Assembly (NCBI GenBank): GCA_021813065.1
Contig: JAKALZ010000028.1
Coordinates: 1-12,196 of the forward strand
DNA length: 12,196 nucleotides
DNA from: a bacterium
GTDB taxonomy: Bacteria > Spirochaetota > Spirochaetia > Treponematales > Rectinemataceae
Direction of reading: 5' to 3'
Within the stretch, counting starts at the first letter, position 1. Each line of letters opens with the position of its first letter. Under the pieces are notes generated by a model. The model saw only the letters and a program-made list of their open reading frames with translations, was not told where the DNA came from and did not search any database. A program made the translations under genes and the position numbers. This document shows, piece by piece, positions 1 to 7,042 of this stretch.

Positions 1-57
1 GCTTTGCATTTGCTCCGTTTTCGTTGAAATCGTGCGCAAATGCCGCACTACAAAGTT

Positions 58-91
58 ATTCTTTCAAAACTCGTCCGACTTTTGAAAGAAT
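58..91. repeat. Perfect 12-bp inverted repeat (hairpin) upstream of pstB
   Basis: The arms ATTCTTTCAAAA (58-69) and TTTTGAAAGAAT (80-91) are exact reverse complements separated by 10 bases. The stem is AT-rich, unlike the GC-rich surroundings, and no clean U-tract follows directly. It could be a weak terminator of an upstream transcript, a dimeric operator, or an mRNA-stabilising stem at the end of an upstream pst transcript. The dyad is certain; its function is unknown. Confidence 0.6.
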
Positions 92-96
92 CTCAT

Positions 97-124
97 TTAA
101 CCGCTTTTTAACAGTTCGCTCACA
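97..124 (+). promoter_or_regulatory. Candidate Pho box: hexamers at 11-bp spacing
   Basis: TTAACC (97-102), TTAACA (108-113) and CTCACA (119-124) lie at exact 11-bp intervals, with a weaker CTTATC at 130-135. OmpR-family regulators of the PhoB/PhoP type bind tandem repeats with 11-bp periodicity, and the Bacillus PhoP hexamer is TT(A/C/T)ACA. One hexamer here matches it fully and two match five of six positions. The array ends 38 bp before the pstB start, and a weak -10 candidate TATCCT (132-137) follows. A self-regulating phosphate operon is the natural reading, but the match was found by eye and could be chance. Confidence 0.33.
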
Positions 125-161
125 CTGAGCTTATCCTGATCGAGTATCGTCGAGATGTACT

Positions 162-935
162 ATGCTGCATGCTCTAAAAGAAACTGGCTCAATCATCCAG
201 ACAAAGGAACTCTCGATCACCTACGGCGATGGCCACCGGGGCGTAAAAAGTGTCACCATCGACTTCGCGGAGCGCAATGTCACCGCGATCATCGGCCCCT
301 CGGGGTGCGGCAAGAGCACCCTTCTTCGCGCCCTCAACCGTATGAACGAGCTAATACCCGGCACGCGCACGACTGGCGAAGTGCTCTACCGCGAACGCAA
401 CATCTATGACCCCGCGGTAGACCCCGTCGCGATCCGTCGCTATATCGGCATGGTCTTCCAAAAACCCAACCCTTTCCCGAAGAGCGTGTACCAGAATATC
501 GCGTGGGCGGCTAACGCGCACAGTTACGCGGGCAACATGGATGAGCTCGTCGAGACCAGCCTCAAGAAGGCCGCGCTCTGGGACGAAGTCAAAGATAAGC
601 TCAAAAAAAGCGCCCTCACCCTCTCCGGAGGCCAGCAGCAGCGTCTCTGCATCGCGCGCGCAATCGCGCTTCAACCCGATGTTATACTCATGGATGAGCC
701 CACGAGCGCCCTCGACCCCATCGCTTCTTCGTACATTGAGGATTTGATTTCAGAATTGAGGAATGACTATACTATCATCATTGTGACGCACAATATGCAG
801 CAGGCTGGCCGCGTCTCCGACACCACCGCCTTCATGCTCATGGGAGATCTCGTTGAAGTTGGACCAACCAAAAAAATCTTCGTCGCTCCCGAAGACGAAC
901 GAACCGAACGCTATCTCACGGGCCGCTTTGGCTGA
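162..935 (+). CDS. pstB: Phosphate ABC transporter ATP-binding protein PstB
   Basis: This is the ATPase that powers high-affinity phosphate import by the PstSCAB complex at the cytoplasmic face of the inner membrane. All ABC motifs are present in the 257 residues: Walker A GPSGCGKS at 45-52, the PstB-typical Q-loop segment [11 protein letters not shown] around Q100, signature LSGGQQQR at 154-161, Walker B VILMDEP at 174-180 and the switch histidine H210 in VTHNMQQA. Length is normal for PstB. The start at 162 has no strong Shine-Dalgarno sequence, but no better start lies downstream. phoU follows after 20 bp. PstS, PstC and PstA are not encoded here, and the 161 bp upstream do not contain the end of pstA, so the subunit genes are separated from pstB by at least this gap. 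PstB together with PhoU also normally signals phosphate sufficiency to PhoR. Confidence 0.96.
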   Translation: MLHALKETGSIIQTKELSITYGDGHRGVKSVTIDFAERNVTAIIGPSGCGKSTLLRALNRMNELIPGTRTTGEVLYRERNIYDPAVDPVAIRRYIGMVFQKPNPFPKSVYQNIAWAANAHSYAGNMDELVETSLKKAALWDEVKDKLKKSALTLSGGQQQRLCIARAIALQPDVILMDEPTSALDPIASSYIEDLISELRNDYTIIIVTHNMQQAGRVSDTTAFMLMGDLVEVGPTKKIFVAPEDERTERYLTGRFG

Positions 936-955
936 TCAAAACAGGGAGGAACTTC

Positions 956-1612
956 ATGCCGCGTGAAGCATTCGAGCGCGCGATTCTCGAAATAGGCGCA
1001 AAAATGAGCGCGATGGGCGCGGCTGCATCCGATTCCCTTCTCAAGGCGATGCGCGCCTTCCGCGAGCGCGACACCGAGGCCGCGAAGAAGATAAAGAAGG
1101 CCGATAGCGCCATCGACGCGCAGCAGCTCGAAATCGACGACCTCGTCGCCACGACGATGGCGACACAGCAGCCTGTGGCGAAGGATCTCCGTTTGCTGCT
1201 GTGCTCCATCCAGATGGCCTCCGACCTCGAGCGCGCCGCGGACTACGCGGCCCATCTGGCCAAGGCGACCAAGCACTTCGCGCAAGAGCCGCAGTGGCGC
1301 CAGACTGAGATGCTGGAAAGGATGACCGAGGTCGGCGCCGCGATGATCTCCGGAACGATTGAGTCATTCATTCACAGAGACGCGACACGTGCTCGCCAGG
1401 TATCCCTCATGGACGATGAGATCGACCACCTCCACAAGAGTCTCATCAAGGAGATGCTCGCGTTGCTCGCTTCGAGGCCCGGCGACGCGGAGAAGGCCGC
1501 GAAGTTCATTCAGGTGTCGGGCTATCTCGAGCGCCTCGGCGACCACATGACGAATGCGTGCGAATCGATTCTCTACATGGTAGAGGGTATCCACGCTGAG
1601 CTCAACGCGTGA
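956..1612 (+). CDS. phoU: Phosphate signalling protein PhoU
   Basis: PhoU is a cytoplasmic helical-bundle protein that links the Pst transporter to the PhoR kinase and represses the Pho response when phosphate is plentiful. The 218-residue length is usual. The protein shows the expected internal duplication of two three-helix PhoU domains. Each carries the conserved metal-cluster motif E/DxxxD: DLERAADYA (E92, D96) in the first half and YLERLGDHMTN (E192, D196) in the second. A strong ribosome-binding site GGGAGGA at 944-950 sits 5 bases before the ATG and fixes the start. It lies 20 bp after pstB and 7 bp before the response regulator gene, consistent with one operon in which sensor coupling and response are made together. 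No missing residues or frame problems are seen. Confidence 0.96.
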   Translation: MPREAFERAILEIGAKMSAMGAAASDSLLKAMRAFRERDTEAAKKIKKADSAIDAQQLEIDDLVATTMATQQPVAKDLRLLLCSIQMASDLERAADYAAHLAKATKHFAQEPQWRQTEMLERMTEVGAAMISGTIESFIHRDATRARQVSLMDDEIDHLHKSLIKEMLALLASRPGDAEKAAKFIQVSGYLERLGDHMTNACESILYMVEGIHAELNA

Positions 1613-1619
1613 GGGTGGC

Positions 1620-2309
1620 ATGGACAGTATTTTGATCGTGGAAGACGACCGAGACATCGCTACTATGATCTCGACGAGCCTCGGAAAAGCTGGTTATCAT
1701 ACCATTTGGCAGCCGGACGCGGAGCGCGCCCTTGCCTTTCTCAAGCATGGGACAGTTGCCGCGGTTCTTCTCGACCTCATGCTTCCCGGTATGGATGGAT
1801 TCGCTTTTATTCGAAAACTCAAAAAGGACGCCGCGCTCTCGTCCATCCCTATACTCATCACTTCGGCGAAAGACGACGACAGCGACGTGGTCGCGGGGCT
1901 CGAGCTTGGCGCGGAAGACTATGTCGTAAAGCCATTCAGCTTGAAGGTTCTCGAGGCGAGGCTGCGCGCAGTGCTGAGGCGGCACGATGGCATTGACGAG
2001 CCCGCGCCTGATGGCCACCGCGTGCACGGCTCCGGCGTCACCTTGGACAGTGCCCGCCACGAGGTGCTGAGCGATCAGTGCCCCATCGACCTCTCGGCTA
2101 CGGAGTTCTCCATTTTGGAGCTCCTCATGAAGAATCCAGGGCGAGTCTTCCCGCGCGAGCGGCTCATCGCGGAAATTCGCGGAGGAGATGCCGCGGTCAC
2201 TGAGCGTTCGATCGATGTGCACATTCTGGCGATCCGGCGCAAGCTCGGAGACAGGAGCGAGCTTATCGAGACCGTTCGGGGCGTAGGCTATCGGTTCAGG
2301 GACCAATGA
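1620..2309 (+). CDS. phoB: OmpR/PhoB-family phosphate response regulator
   Basis: A two-component transcription factor of 229 residues. The receiver domain (about 1-120) has the acidic pocket E8-D9-D10, the phosphoacceptor D52 in LLDLMLPGMDG, the switch threonine T81 and K104 in YVVKPF. The C-terminal winged-helix DNA-binding domain (about 130-229) contains LSATEFSILELLMKNPGRVF, a recognition region with ERSIDVHILAIRRKLG and the final wing VRGVGYRF typical of the OmpR/PhoB class. Assignment to phosphate control rests mainly on its position between phoU and a PhoR-like kinase; the sequence alone gives only the subfamily. It overlaps the next gene by an ATGA junction, so the two proteins are probably translationally coupled. 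A GAGGGTGG sequence lies unusually close to the ATG. Its likely targets include the pstB leader, where hexamers spaced 11 bp apart occur. Confidence 0.9.
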   Translation: MDSILIVEDDRDIATMISTSLGKAGYHTIWQPDAERALAFLKHGTVAAVLLDLMLPGMDGFAFIRKLKKDAALSSIPILITSAKDDDSDVVAGLELGAEDYVVKPFSLKVLEARLRAVLRRHDGIDEPAPDGHRVHGSGVTLDSARHEVLSDQCPIDLSATEFSILELLMKNPGRVFPRERLIAEIRGGDAAVTERSIDVHILAIRRKLGDRSELIETVRGVGYRFRDQ

Positions 2310-3676
2310 AGCGGATTCCCTATGGTTCGGAGCGCGAAACGCGCGCGCTCGCGATCGCTGTCGCCGCGCTGGTGGCTGTCGCGGCGCTTTCGCTTCTCCT
2401 CTCGCGTTTCGGCGCGATGTTCGTCGCGCTGTTTTCGGGTTCGCTCAGCATCGTCGTCTGCGTCACGCTCGCCCTGCGCCTAGGCAGCGTGCGCCGCGAG
2501 TCGCGCGCCGCGCTCGATCTTGAGCTCAAGAGGCTCAGCGAGGAGCTCCGGCTCCAATCTCGCTCGAATTCCGAGCTCAAAGAACGTCTCCAGTCCATAT
2601 TCGACGCGACGGACGAAGCTATCATCGCCTTGCGCGCGCCGCGCGAGCTCATCGCCGCGAACAGCGCCGCATATCTTCTGTTTGGAGTTCCGCGCGACAA
2701 GGAGCGGGCGCTCGAATCATTTTTTTTCAAAGCTCCCGCTCTCCAGAAGATCATCGAGCGCTGCGTCGCCGAAGGGGGAGCCGAGCTCGAGGAATTTTCG
2801 GTGATCCGGGACAAGAGCGAGACAATTCTCGCGGCGAAGGCGCGGCGTTTCGCCATTGGTCAATCCGAGGGCGTGGTGGTAGTCATCAGCGACATCACTT
2901 CGCTTCGTAAGATGGAAAACCTCAAGAAGAATTTTGTCGCCAATGTGTCCCACGAGCTGCGCACGCCAGTCCAAATCGTGAAAGGGTATGCGGAGATGCT
3001 CTCGAGCGCCGGGATCGAAGAGGAGCAGCGCGCGTGGGCTCAGATGATCGAACACCAGGCTGTCCGCATGGAGCGGATTGTCGCCGATCTTCTCATGCTC
3101 GCTAAGCTCGAGCATGACCCTGAATTGTGGATCGTGCGCGAACGGTTCAAACTTGCGCCAGTGCTCAAGGAGACAGCCACGACGGTACGGCTTCGTTACC
3201 CAACAACCGGCCGCATCGAAATATCCTGCCCCGAAGACCTCGAGATCGACGCGAACGCGGGCCTCATCGAGCAAGCCGTGTTCAATCTTATGGCAAACGC
3301 GGTGCAGCACTCAGGCTCTCGTGAAAAAATCACCGTCGACGTTGCCGTTGAAAATGCGCAGGTTGTCGTGCGCGTGCGCGACTTTGGCATGGGCATCGCG
3401 CCTAAAGATCTATCGCACATCTTCGAGCGTTTCTACAGGGTGGATAAATCGCGAAGCAGCGAGGAAGCCGATCACGCGCCCGGGATGCCGTCGAGTGGCG
3501 GTTCAGGCCTCGGCCTCGCGATCGTCAAGCACATCGCGGTGGCGCATGGCGGTTCGGTCCGCGTCGAGAGTTGGGCGAACGAGGGTTCTCTCTTCGAATT
3601 AAAAATTCCACAGCTCAGAGAAGGTGAAGATGGCGCAGATCATCGAGAAGACGCATCCTCTCAGCCGAGAGCATGA
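2306..3676 (+). CDS. phoR: PhoR-like sensor histidine kinase
   Basis: A membrane histidine kinase of 456 residues, presumed partner of the preceding regulator. Two hydrophobic helices (about 13-33 and 36-58) are joined by a loop of only a few residues, so there is no periplasmic sensor domain. A coiled linker (about 62-100) leads to a PAS-like domain (about 94-198). The HisKA H-box SHELRTP places the phosphorylated histidine at H216. The ATPase domain has an N-box (NLMANAVQHS, N331), G1 (DFGMGI, D359), F-box (FERFYRVD, 373-380) and G2 (GSGLGLAIVK, 399-408). This layout is that of PhoR kinases, which read phosphate status through PstSCAB and PhoU. The ATG overlaps the regulator stop codon. The last 20 or so residues after LKIP are a charged tail outside the catalytic fold and are antisense to the end of the converging DUF4416 gene. 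Confidence 0.92.
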   Translation: MKRIPYGSERETRALAIAVAALVAVAALSLLLSRFGAMFVALFSGSLSIVVCVTLALRLGSVRRESRAALDLELKRLSEELRLQSRSNSELKERLQSIFDATDEAIIALRAPRELIAANSAAYLLFGVPRDKERALESFFFKAPALQKIIERCVAEGGAELEEFSVIRDKSETILAAKARRFAIGQSEGVVVVISDITSLRKMENLKKNFVANVSHELRTPVQIVKGYAEMLSSAGIEEEQRAWAQMIEHQAVRMERIVADLLMLAKLEHDPELWIVRERFKLAPVLKETATTVRLRYPTTGRIEISCPEDLEIDANAGLIEQAVFNLMANAVQHSGSREKITVDVAVENAQVVVRVRDFGMGIAPKDLSHIFERFYRVDKSRSSEEADHAPGMPSSGGSGLGLAIVKHIAVAHGGSVRVESWANEGSLFELKIPQLREGEDGADHREDASSQPRA

Positions 3677-4151
3677 GTCTCACCGGCTCCGAAGCCCAGT
3701 CAGGGTAGGTCCAGGGAAGCGCTTTGAACCCGCCATGTTCGTAGATCAGCGTGAGCTCTCCGTAAATGCCGTCGGCAAGCGGCAATCTGTGCGATCGATC
3801 TTTTGTGGTGGCGAGGCAGAAGCGCGCGGTTCCGAGCATGCCGGGGTCAAGATTAACCCTGCGCTTGCCTTCCACGGCGAGTCTTTGCTCGAGGCTGTCG
3901 GTTTCGCGCTTTATCGCCGAGAGCGTTGAAGGGTCGACGAGTCTCTCAAAGACCCAGTAGGAGCGCATAATTCTTTCACCCATCTCTGGGCGGTAATAGT
4001 CGGTCCAGTGAAATTCTTCTCGTTCAGGCTGAAAGCAGAGTTGCCCGAAGCGCGCGCGCAACGCTTCCAGGGCGGCCAGTTCTGCCGTATCCTCGGCTGA
4101 GAGCACTCCTACCACGAGGCGCTCTGGCGTGAACGTTTTTTCAACACCCAT
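3615..4151 (-). CDS. DUF4416 family protein
   Basis: A 178-residue protein of unknown function that I recognise as DUF4416. Blocks characteristic of the family are FHWTDYYRPEMGE (47-59), RRVNLDPG (97-104), LATTKDRSHRLPLADGIYGE (113-132) and LPWTYPDW (145-152). It has no signal peptide or membrane helix and is probably cytoplasmic. The reading frame stays open upstream to 4202, but I chose the ATG at 4151. GGAAGG lies 8 bases before it (4160-4165), and the longer form would overlap the start of the divergent gene. A perfect TATAAT (complement of 4171-4176) lies just upstream. Its 3' end overlaps phoR by 62 bp on the opposite strand. In other genomes the family is scattered and its biochemical role is not known to me, so no function is assigned. 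Confidence 0.85.
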   Translation of the reverse strand: MGVEKTFTPERLVVGVLSAEDTAELAALEALRARFGQLCFQPEREEFHWTDYYRPEMGERIMRSYWVFERLVDPSTLSAIKRETDSLEQRLAVEGKRRVNLDPGMLGTARFCLATTKDRSHRLPLADGIYGELTLIYEHGGFKALPWTYPDWASEPVRLMLSAERMRLLDDLRHLHLL

Positions 4152-4192
4152 ATTGATTGCCTTCCGAACTATTATATCGCATACTTGTATCC
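4152..4192. promoter_or_regulatory. Compact divergent promoter region
   Basis: Only 41 bp separate the start codons of the DUF4416 gene (minus) and the peptide-binding protein gene (plus). On the minus strand a perfect -10 TATAAT (4176-4171) would start transcription near the GGAAGG ribosome-binding site, giving a leader of about a dozen bases. On the plus strand TTGCCT (4157-4162) and CATACT (4180-4185) are spaced 17 bp and would start transcription at about 4192, next to the ATG. TATATC (4173-4178) is an alternative -10. The -10 for the DUF4416 gene is fairly convincing; the plus-strand promoter is a guess. Confidence 0.45.
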
Positions 4193-5857
4193 ATGAACTC
4201 AAGGCATATCTTGGCCGCGATCGCCGCGGTATTCCTGCTCTTGCCGCTGGCGGCGCAGGATCAGAGCAACACGATAGATCAAACGCAGACCCAGAATCAG
4301 GCCCAAGAAACAGAATTCGTCAGCGTGTTCGGTGCGCAGCTTCCCCAGCTCGATCCTCAGAGAGCGATATTCTCGAATGAGGCGCAGATTCAAACCGCGC
4401 TCTACGAGGGACTATTCAGTTACGATCCACAGTCTCTCGATCCTATACGCGCGCTGGCACAGTCCTGGGAGCGCTCCGCCGACAAAAAGCTATACCGCTT
4501 TACGATCCGCGAGAACGCGCGCTGGTCCGACGGCACCCCCATCACCGCCGAAGATTTTGTCGGTTCCTGGTTCAGGATGCTCGACCTGAACGCGGACTAC
4601 GCCACCTTCTTCGACGTCATTGTTGGAGCGAAGGCGTACCGCGAGGCTAAAGGCAGCGAAAAGAACAAAGAGAGCGTGGGTATCAAAGCGATCGATGCGC
4701 GCACCCTCGAAGTAACGCTAGTGCGGCCTGTCGCGTACTTCACACGGCTGCTCTGCCACCAGTCGTTCGCCCTTATTCACCCCTCGCTCTACAAGGTGAA
4801 AGATTGGAGATCGGCTATCCCCTACCCCGTCGATGGCCCCTACAAACCAGTCTCGATGACCGACAGCGAGCTCATGCTCGAAAAGAACGATCAGTATTGG
4901 GACGCCGCGAACGTGCATATTCCGAAGCTACGCATGATCTTCACCGACGACGACGCGAAGGCCACCTCACTCTTCAATACCGGCTATGCCCACTGGCTCG
5001 ACGGTCCGGGCAACTTCGATCAAATTCTGCTCCAGACCGCGATTCAGTACTTCCCGATTTATTCGACACACTACTGGTTCTTCAACTGTCGGATCGCTCC
5101 TTGGAGCGATCAGCGCGTGCGGCGTGCCCTTGCGCTTCTGCTTCCCTGGGACAGCATTCGATCCAGCGATCTCTACAGGCTCCCCGCGACGACCCTCGTG
5201 CTTCCTCTTCCCGGATATTCCAAGACGAAGGGTATCGAGGCGCCAAATCGCGACGAGGCGCTGAAGCTGCTCGCGGACGCTGGCTTCCCGAACGGCGCGG
5301 GACTGCCTGAGGTCACGATAGCCTACGCCGACTACGCGACTCCGCGCTCTATCGCGACCGCCTTCAAAACAGCCTGGGAGAAGGAAATCGGCCTCAAGGT
5401 GACGCTCAAACCGATGGTGCCCGCCACCTACTATGAAACTATCGGCAATCGCGCGGATGCGAGCTCATTTACGCTGGCTCACGAGACTTGGATTGGCGAT
5501 TTCGCCGACCCTGAGGCTTTTCTCCAGATGTGGACCACGGGCGCGCCCCTTAATATCTCCGGCTACAGCGACCAAGTCTTTATGAACTTCATGGAGCAGT
5601 CGTACAGCGCGGGCGACGATGCGCGCATGCAGCTTCTTTCAAAGGCAGAGACCGAGCTGCTGCAGAGCGGCGCCTGTCTCCCCATCTACCACAACTTCGC
5701 CGCGTCCGTGATCGATACCGACTACATCGAGGGCTGGTACCAGAACGCGCTCGACATCCATCCCTACAAATATTTCGCGTTCGGTACACCGAGTGTGAAT
5801 CCGAACGTTGTCCGCGCGGACCTCGCTCAGCCATCGCTCGTCGCGCTCAGCAAATGA
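4193..5857 (+). CDS. Oligopeptide ABC transporter substrate-binding protein (OppA-like)
   Basis: A periplasmic solute-binding protein of the SBP_bac_5 (OppA/DppA) family, 554 residues from the chosen ATG. The N-terminus MNSRHILAAIAAVFLLLPLA is a type I signal peptide with likely cleavage near AAQ at 20-22. There is no lipobox cysteine. A glutamine-rich linker (QTQTQNQAQ) follows. Family features are the LDP segment, LYEGLFSYDP, the WSDGTPITAEDFVGSW block near residues 107-122, the PVDGPY motif, YWDAANVHIPKLRM and WIGDFADPEAFLQMW. The frame extends upstream to a TTG at 4157, but this lacks a ribosome-binding site and would bury the signal peptide. No Shine-Dalgarno sequence precedes 4193 either, so the mRNA may be leaderless. 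No opp permease or ATPase genes are adjacent, so it is an orphan binding protein. The substrate cannot be told from sequence; peptides are usual for the family. Confidence 0.9.
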   Translation: MNSRHILAAIAAVFLLLPLAAQDQSNTIDQTQTQNQAQETEFVSVFGAQLPQLDPQRAIFSNEAQIQTALYEGLFSYDPQSLDPIRALAQSWERSADKKLYRFTIRENARWSDGTPITAEDFVGSWFRMLDLNADYATFFDVIVGAKAYREAKGSEKNKESVGIKAIDARTLEVTLVRPVAYFTRLLCHQSFALIHPSLYKVKDWRSAIPYPVDGPYKPVSMTDSELMLEKNDQYWDAANVHIPKLRMIFTDDDAKATSLFNTGYAHWLDGPGNFDQILLQTAIQYFPIYSTHYWFFNCRIAPWSDQRVRRALALLLPWDSIRSSDLYRLPATTLVLPLPGYSKTKGIEAPNRDEALKLLADAGFPNGAGLPEVTIAYADYATPRSIATAFKTAWEKEIGLKVTLKPMVPATYYETIGNRADASSFTLAHETWIGDFADPEAFLQMWTTGAPLNISGYSDQVFMNFMEQSYSAGDDARMQLLSKAETELLQSGACLPIYHNFAASVIDTDYIEGWYQNALDIHPYKYFAFGTPSVNPNVVRADLAQPSLVALSK

Positions 5858-5877
5858 AGGAAAGAGAGTAGGTCATC

Positions 5878-6993
5878 ATGCAGCACAACGATGAAACGGG
5901 CGAATTTCTAAAGAGCCTTGGCTTTCCGCAACTCAACATTCACTCGATGGCGAAGCACCACGATTTTGTCTCATCGGGCAAGCGCATTCTCGTCATTGGA
6001 CCTATGGGGTCTGGGAAGACTGAGTTCTCCGCGCGCGTGTGGCGCGACAGCCGCATCGCGCTGAAAAAGAAGGGAGCCGCCGCACAATTAACGAGTTCAG
6101 GCGCGGTCGATCGCAGAGATGTGTTCGTTGTTCGCTCCGCCCTCGACAAGAGCCGTTTCCCCGACTACCCCGACGATGCCCTCGCTTACCGTGGCGGTTT
6201 CGAGCGCTGCGGCAACCGCATCGGCGCCGCCAAGGACTCCTTCGAGCTCGAGATGCTCATCGCGGAGAACTCGGAGGTGGGCACCTGGGTGATCGACGAG
6301 GCCGCTTTCTTCGATGAGCGCATCGCCTACCTCATGAAGGATGAGGCTGACTCGCGCGGGCTCTGCTTCATCTACCCCACCCTCGTGCTCAATTTTCGCC
6401 GAGAAATTTTCAACCAAACCGCGCGACTCCTTCTCGAAACCGCGACCGATATCATCCCCCTCACCGCCTACTGCGAACACGACGAGTGCCTCAGGGACTC
6501 GCTGTACACCTACCGCTACTACTCCGTGGACAACCATGAGTGTCCCGCGCTCTACTTCGATCCGCTCATCATCATTGGGGGAGATAGGGCGAAACACGAC
6601 GGGCGCGAACCGAACTACTGCACGCGATGCGACGAGCACCACTATCTGCCGGGGAAGGAGTACACATTCTTTACGCTCAAGCCTTTCGGCGAACTCGCCG
6701 CGCGGGGCAACATCGCGCCGCTCCTCGCGGAGCTGAGCGCGCTTCAGGGGAATATTGAAGATTCGAGGCTTTACTCTTCGATCGAAGGACGCTCGGGATC
6801 AGGCGAGGAGCACGAGATGCACCTCAACGCGCTCAGGGTGCCGCTCATCGCGGAGCGCGCCCTGGCGTATCTCTACGCCGAGCAGAATCTCCTCTCGGAG
6901 GAGCAGATGCGGCTCTTCATTCGCGAACTCAACCTGGACAGGGAATATCTGTGCGAGCGTCTCACGGACAATAGGCGGCCGCTCGCGCTGTAG
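5878..6993 (+). CDS. Divergent type II thymidine kinase-like protein with extensions
   Basis: The core resembles type II thymidine kinases, which phosphorylate thymidine in nucleotide salvage. It has a P-loop GPMGSGKTEF (41-50) followed by a helix like that of TK, and VIDEAAFFDE (138-147), where E141 fits the catalytic glutamate of the DEGQFF motif. A zinc-ribbon candidate is formed by C199/C204 and C248/C251. An IIGGD...NYCTRC block (232-251) matches the lasso that closes over thymidine. Usual members are about 190-230 residues; this one has 371, with 35 extra N-terminal residues, an enlarged lasso insert and about 110 extra C-terminal residues of no recognised fold. The first zinc pair is spaced CX4C, not the usual CX2C. 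AAGGAAAGAGAG precedes the ATG. It starts 20 bp after the binding-protein gene, so cotranscription is likely. Thymidine specificity is inferred; another nucleoside or a non-kinase role is possible. Confidence 0.72.
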   Translation: MQHNDETGEFLKSLGFPQLNIHSMAKHHDFVSSGKRILVIGPMGSGKTEFSARVWRDSRIALKKKGAAAQLTSSGAVDRRDVFVVRSALDKSRFPDYPDDALAYRGGFERCGNRIGAAKDSFELEMLIAENSEVGTWVIDEAAFFDERIAYLMKDEADSRGLCFIYPTLVLNFRREIFNQTARLLLETATDIIPLTAYCEHDECLRDSLYTYRYYSVDNHECPALYFDPLIIIGGDRAKHDGREPNYCTRCDEHHYLPGKEYTFFTLKPFGELAARGNIAPLLAELSALQGNIEDSRLYSSIEGRSGSGEEHEMHLNALRVPLIAERALAYLYAEQNLLSEEQMRLFIRELNLDREYLCERLTDNRRPLAL

Positions 6994-7042
6994 AATTATG
7001 CAAGCGGCGGCGGCACGCGCCGTGTCCGTGCTATGCTGGCAT

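Larger units (their letters stand above)
1..161. other. Non-coding leader region upstream of pstB
   Basis: No convincing coding region enters from the left edge. The three forward frames close at about positions 27, 85 and 131, and their short translations have no membrane character, so they do not look like the end of a pstA permease gene. The region is more AT-rich than the neighbouring genes. It holds an 8-bp inverted repeat (6-13 with 36-43), a 12-bp perfect inverted repeat (58-91), a small GCTCA/TGAGC dyad (118-130) and hexamers resembling a Pho box (97-124). It is most likely the regulatory region of the pstB-phoU-phoBR operon, and may also carry the terminator of an upstream gene. Confidence 0.6.

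Noticed and set aside
1602..2306. Long open frame of 234 residues on the minus strand opposite the response regulator
   Set aside because: It is antisense to a gene with intact receiver and DNA-binding motifs, and its translation has no recognisable domain. Codon bias in GC-rich DNA often leaves such frames open.
4157..4192. TTG start for the peptide-binding protein, 12 codons upstream
   Set aside because: It has no ribosome-binding site and would put a non-signal extension in front of a clear signal peptide that begins with MNSRHILAA.
3601..4200. Recent insertion or foreign gene between phoR and the binding protein
   Set aside because: There are no terminal repeats, no integrase and no obvious shift in base composition; the DUF4416 gene looks native.
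4152..4202. 17-residue longer start for the DUF4416 protein
   Set aside because: The longer form would overlap the divergent ATG at 4193 and lacks a good ribosome-binding site. The ATG at 4151 has GGAAGG at correct spacing, and the family blocks start after it.
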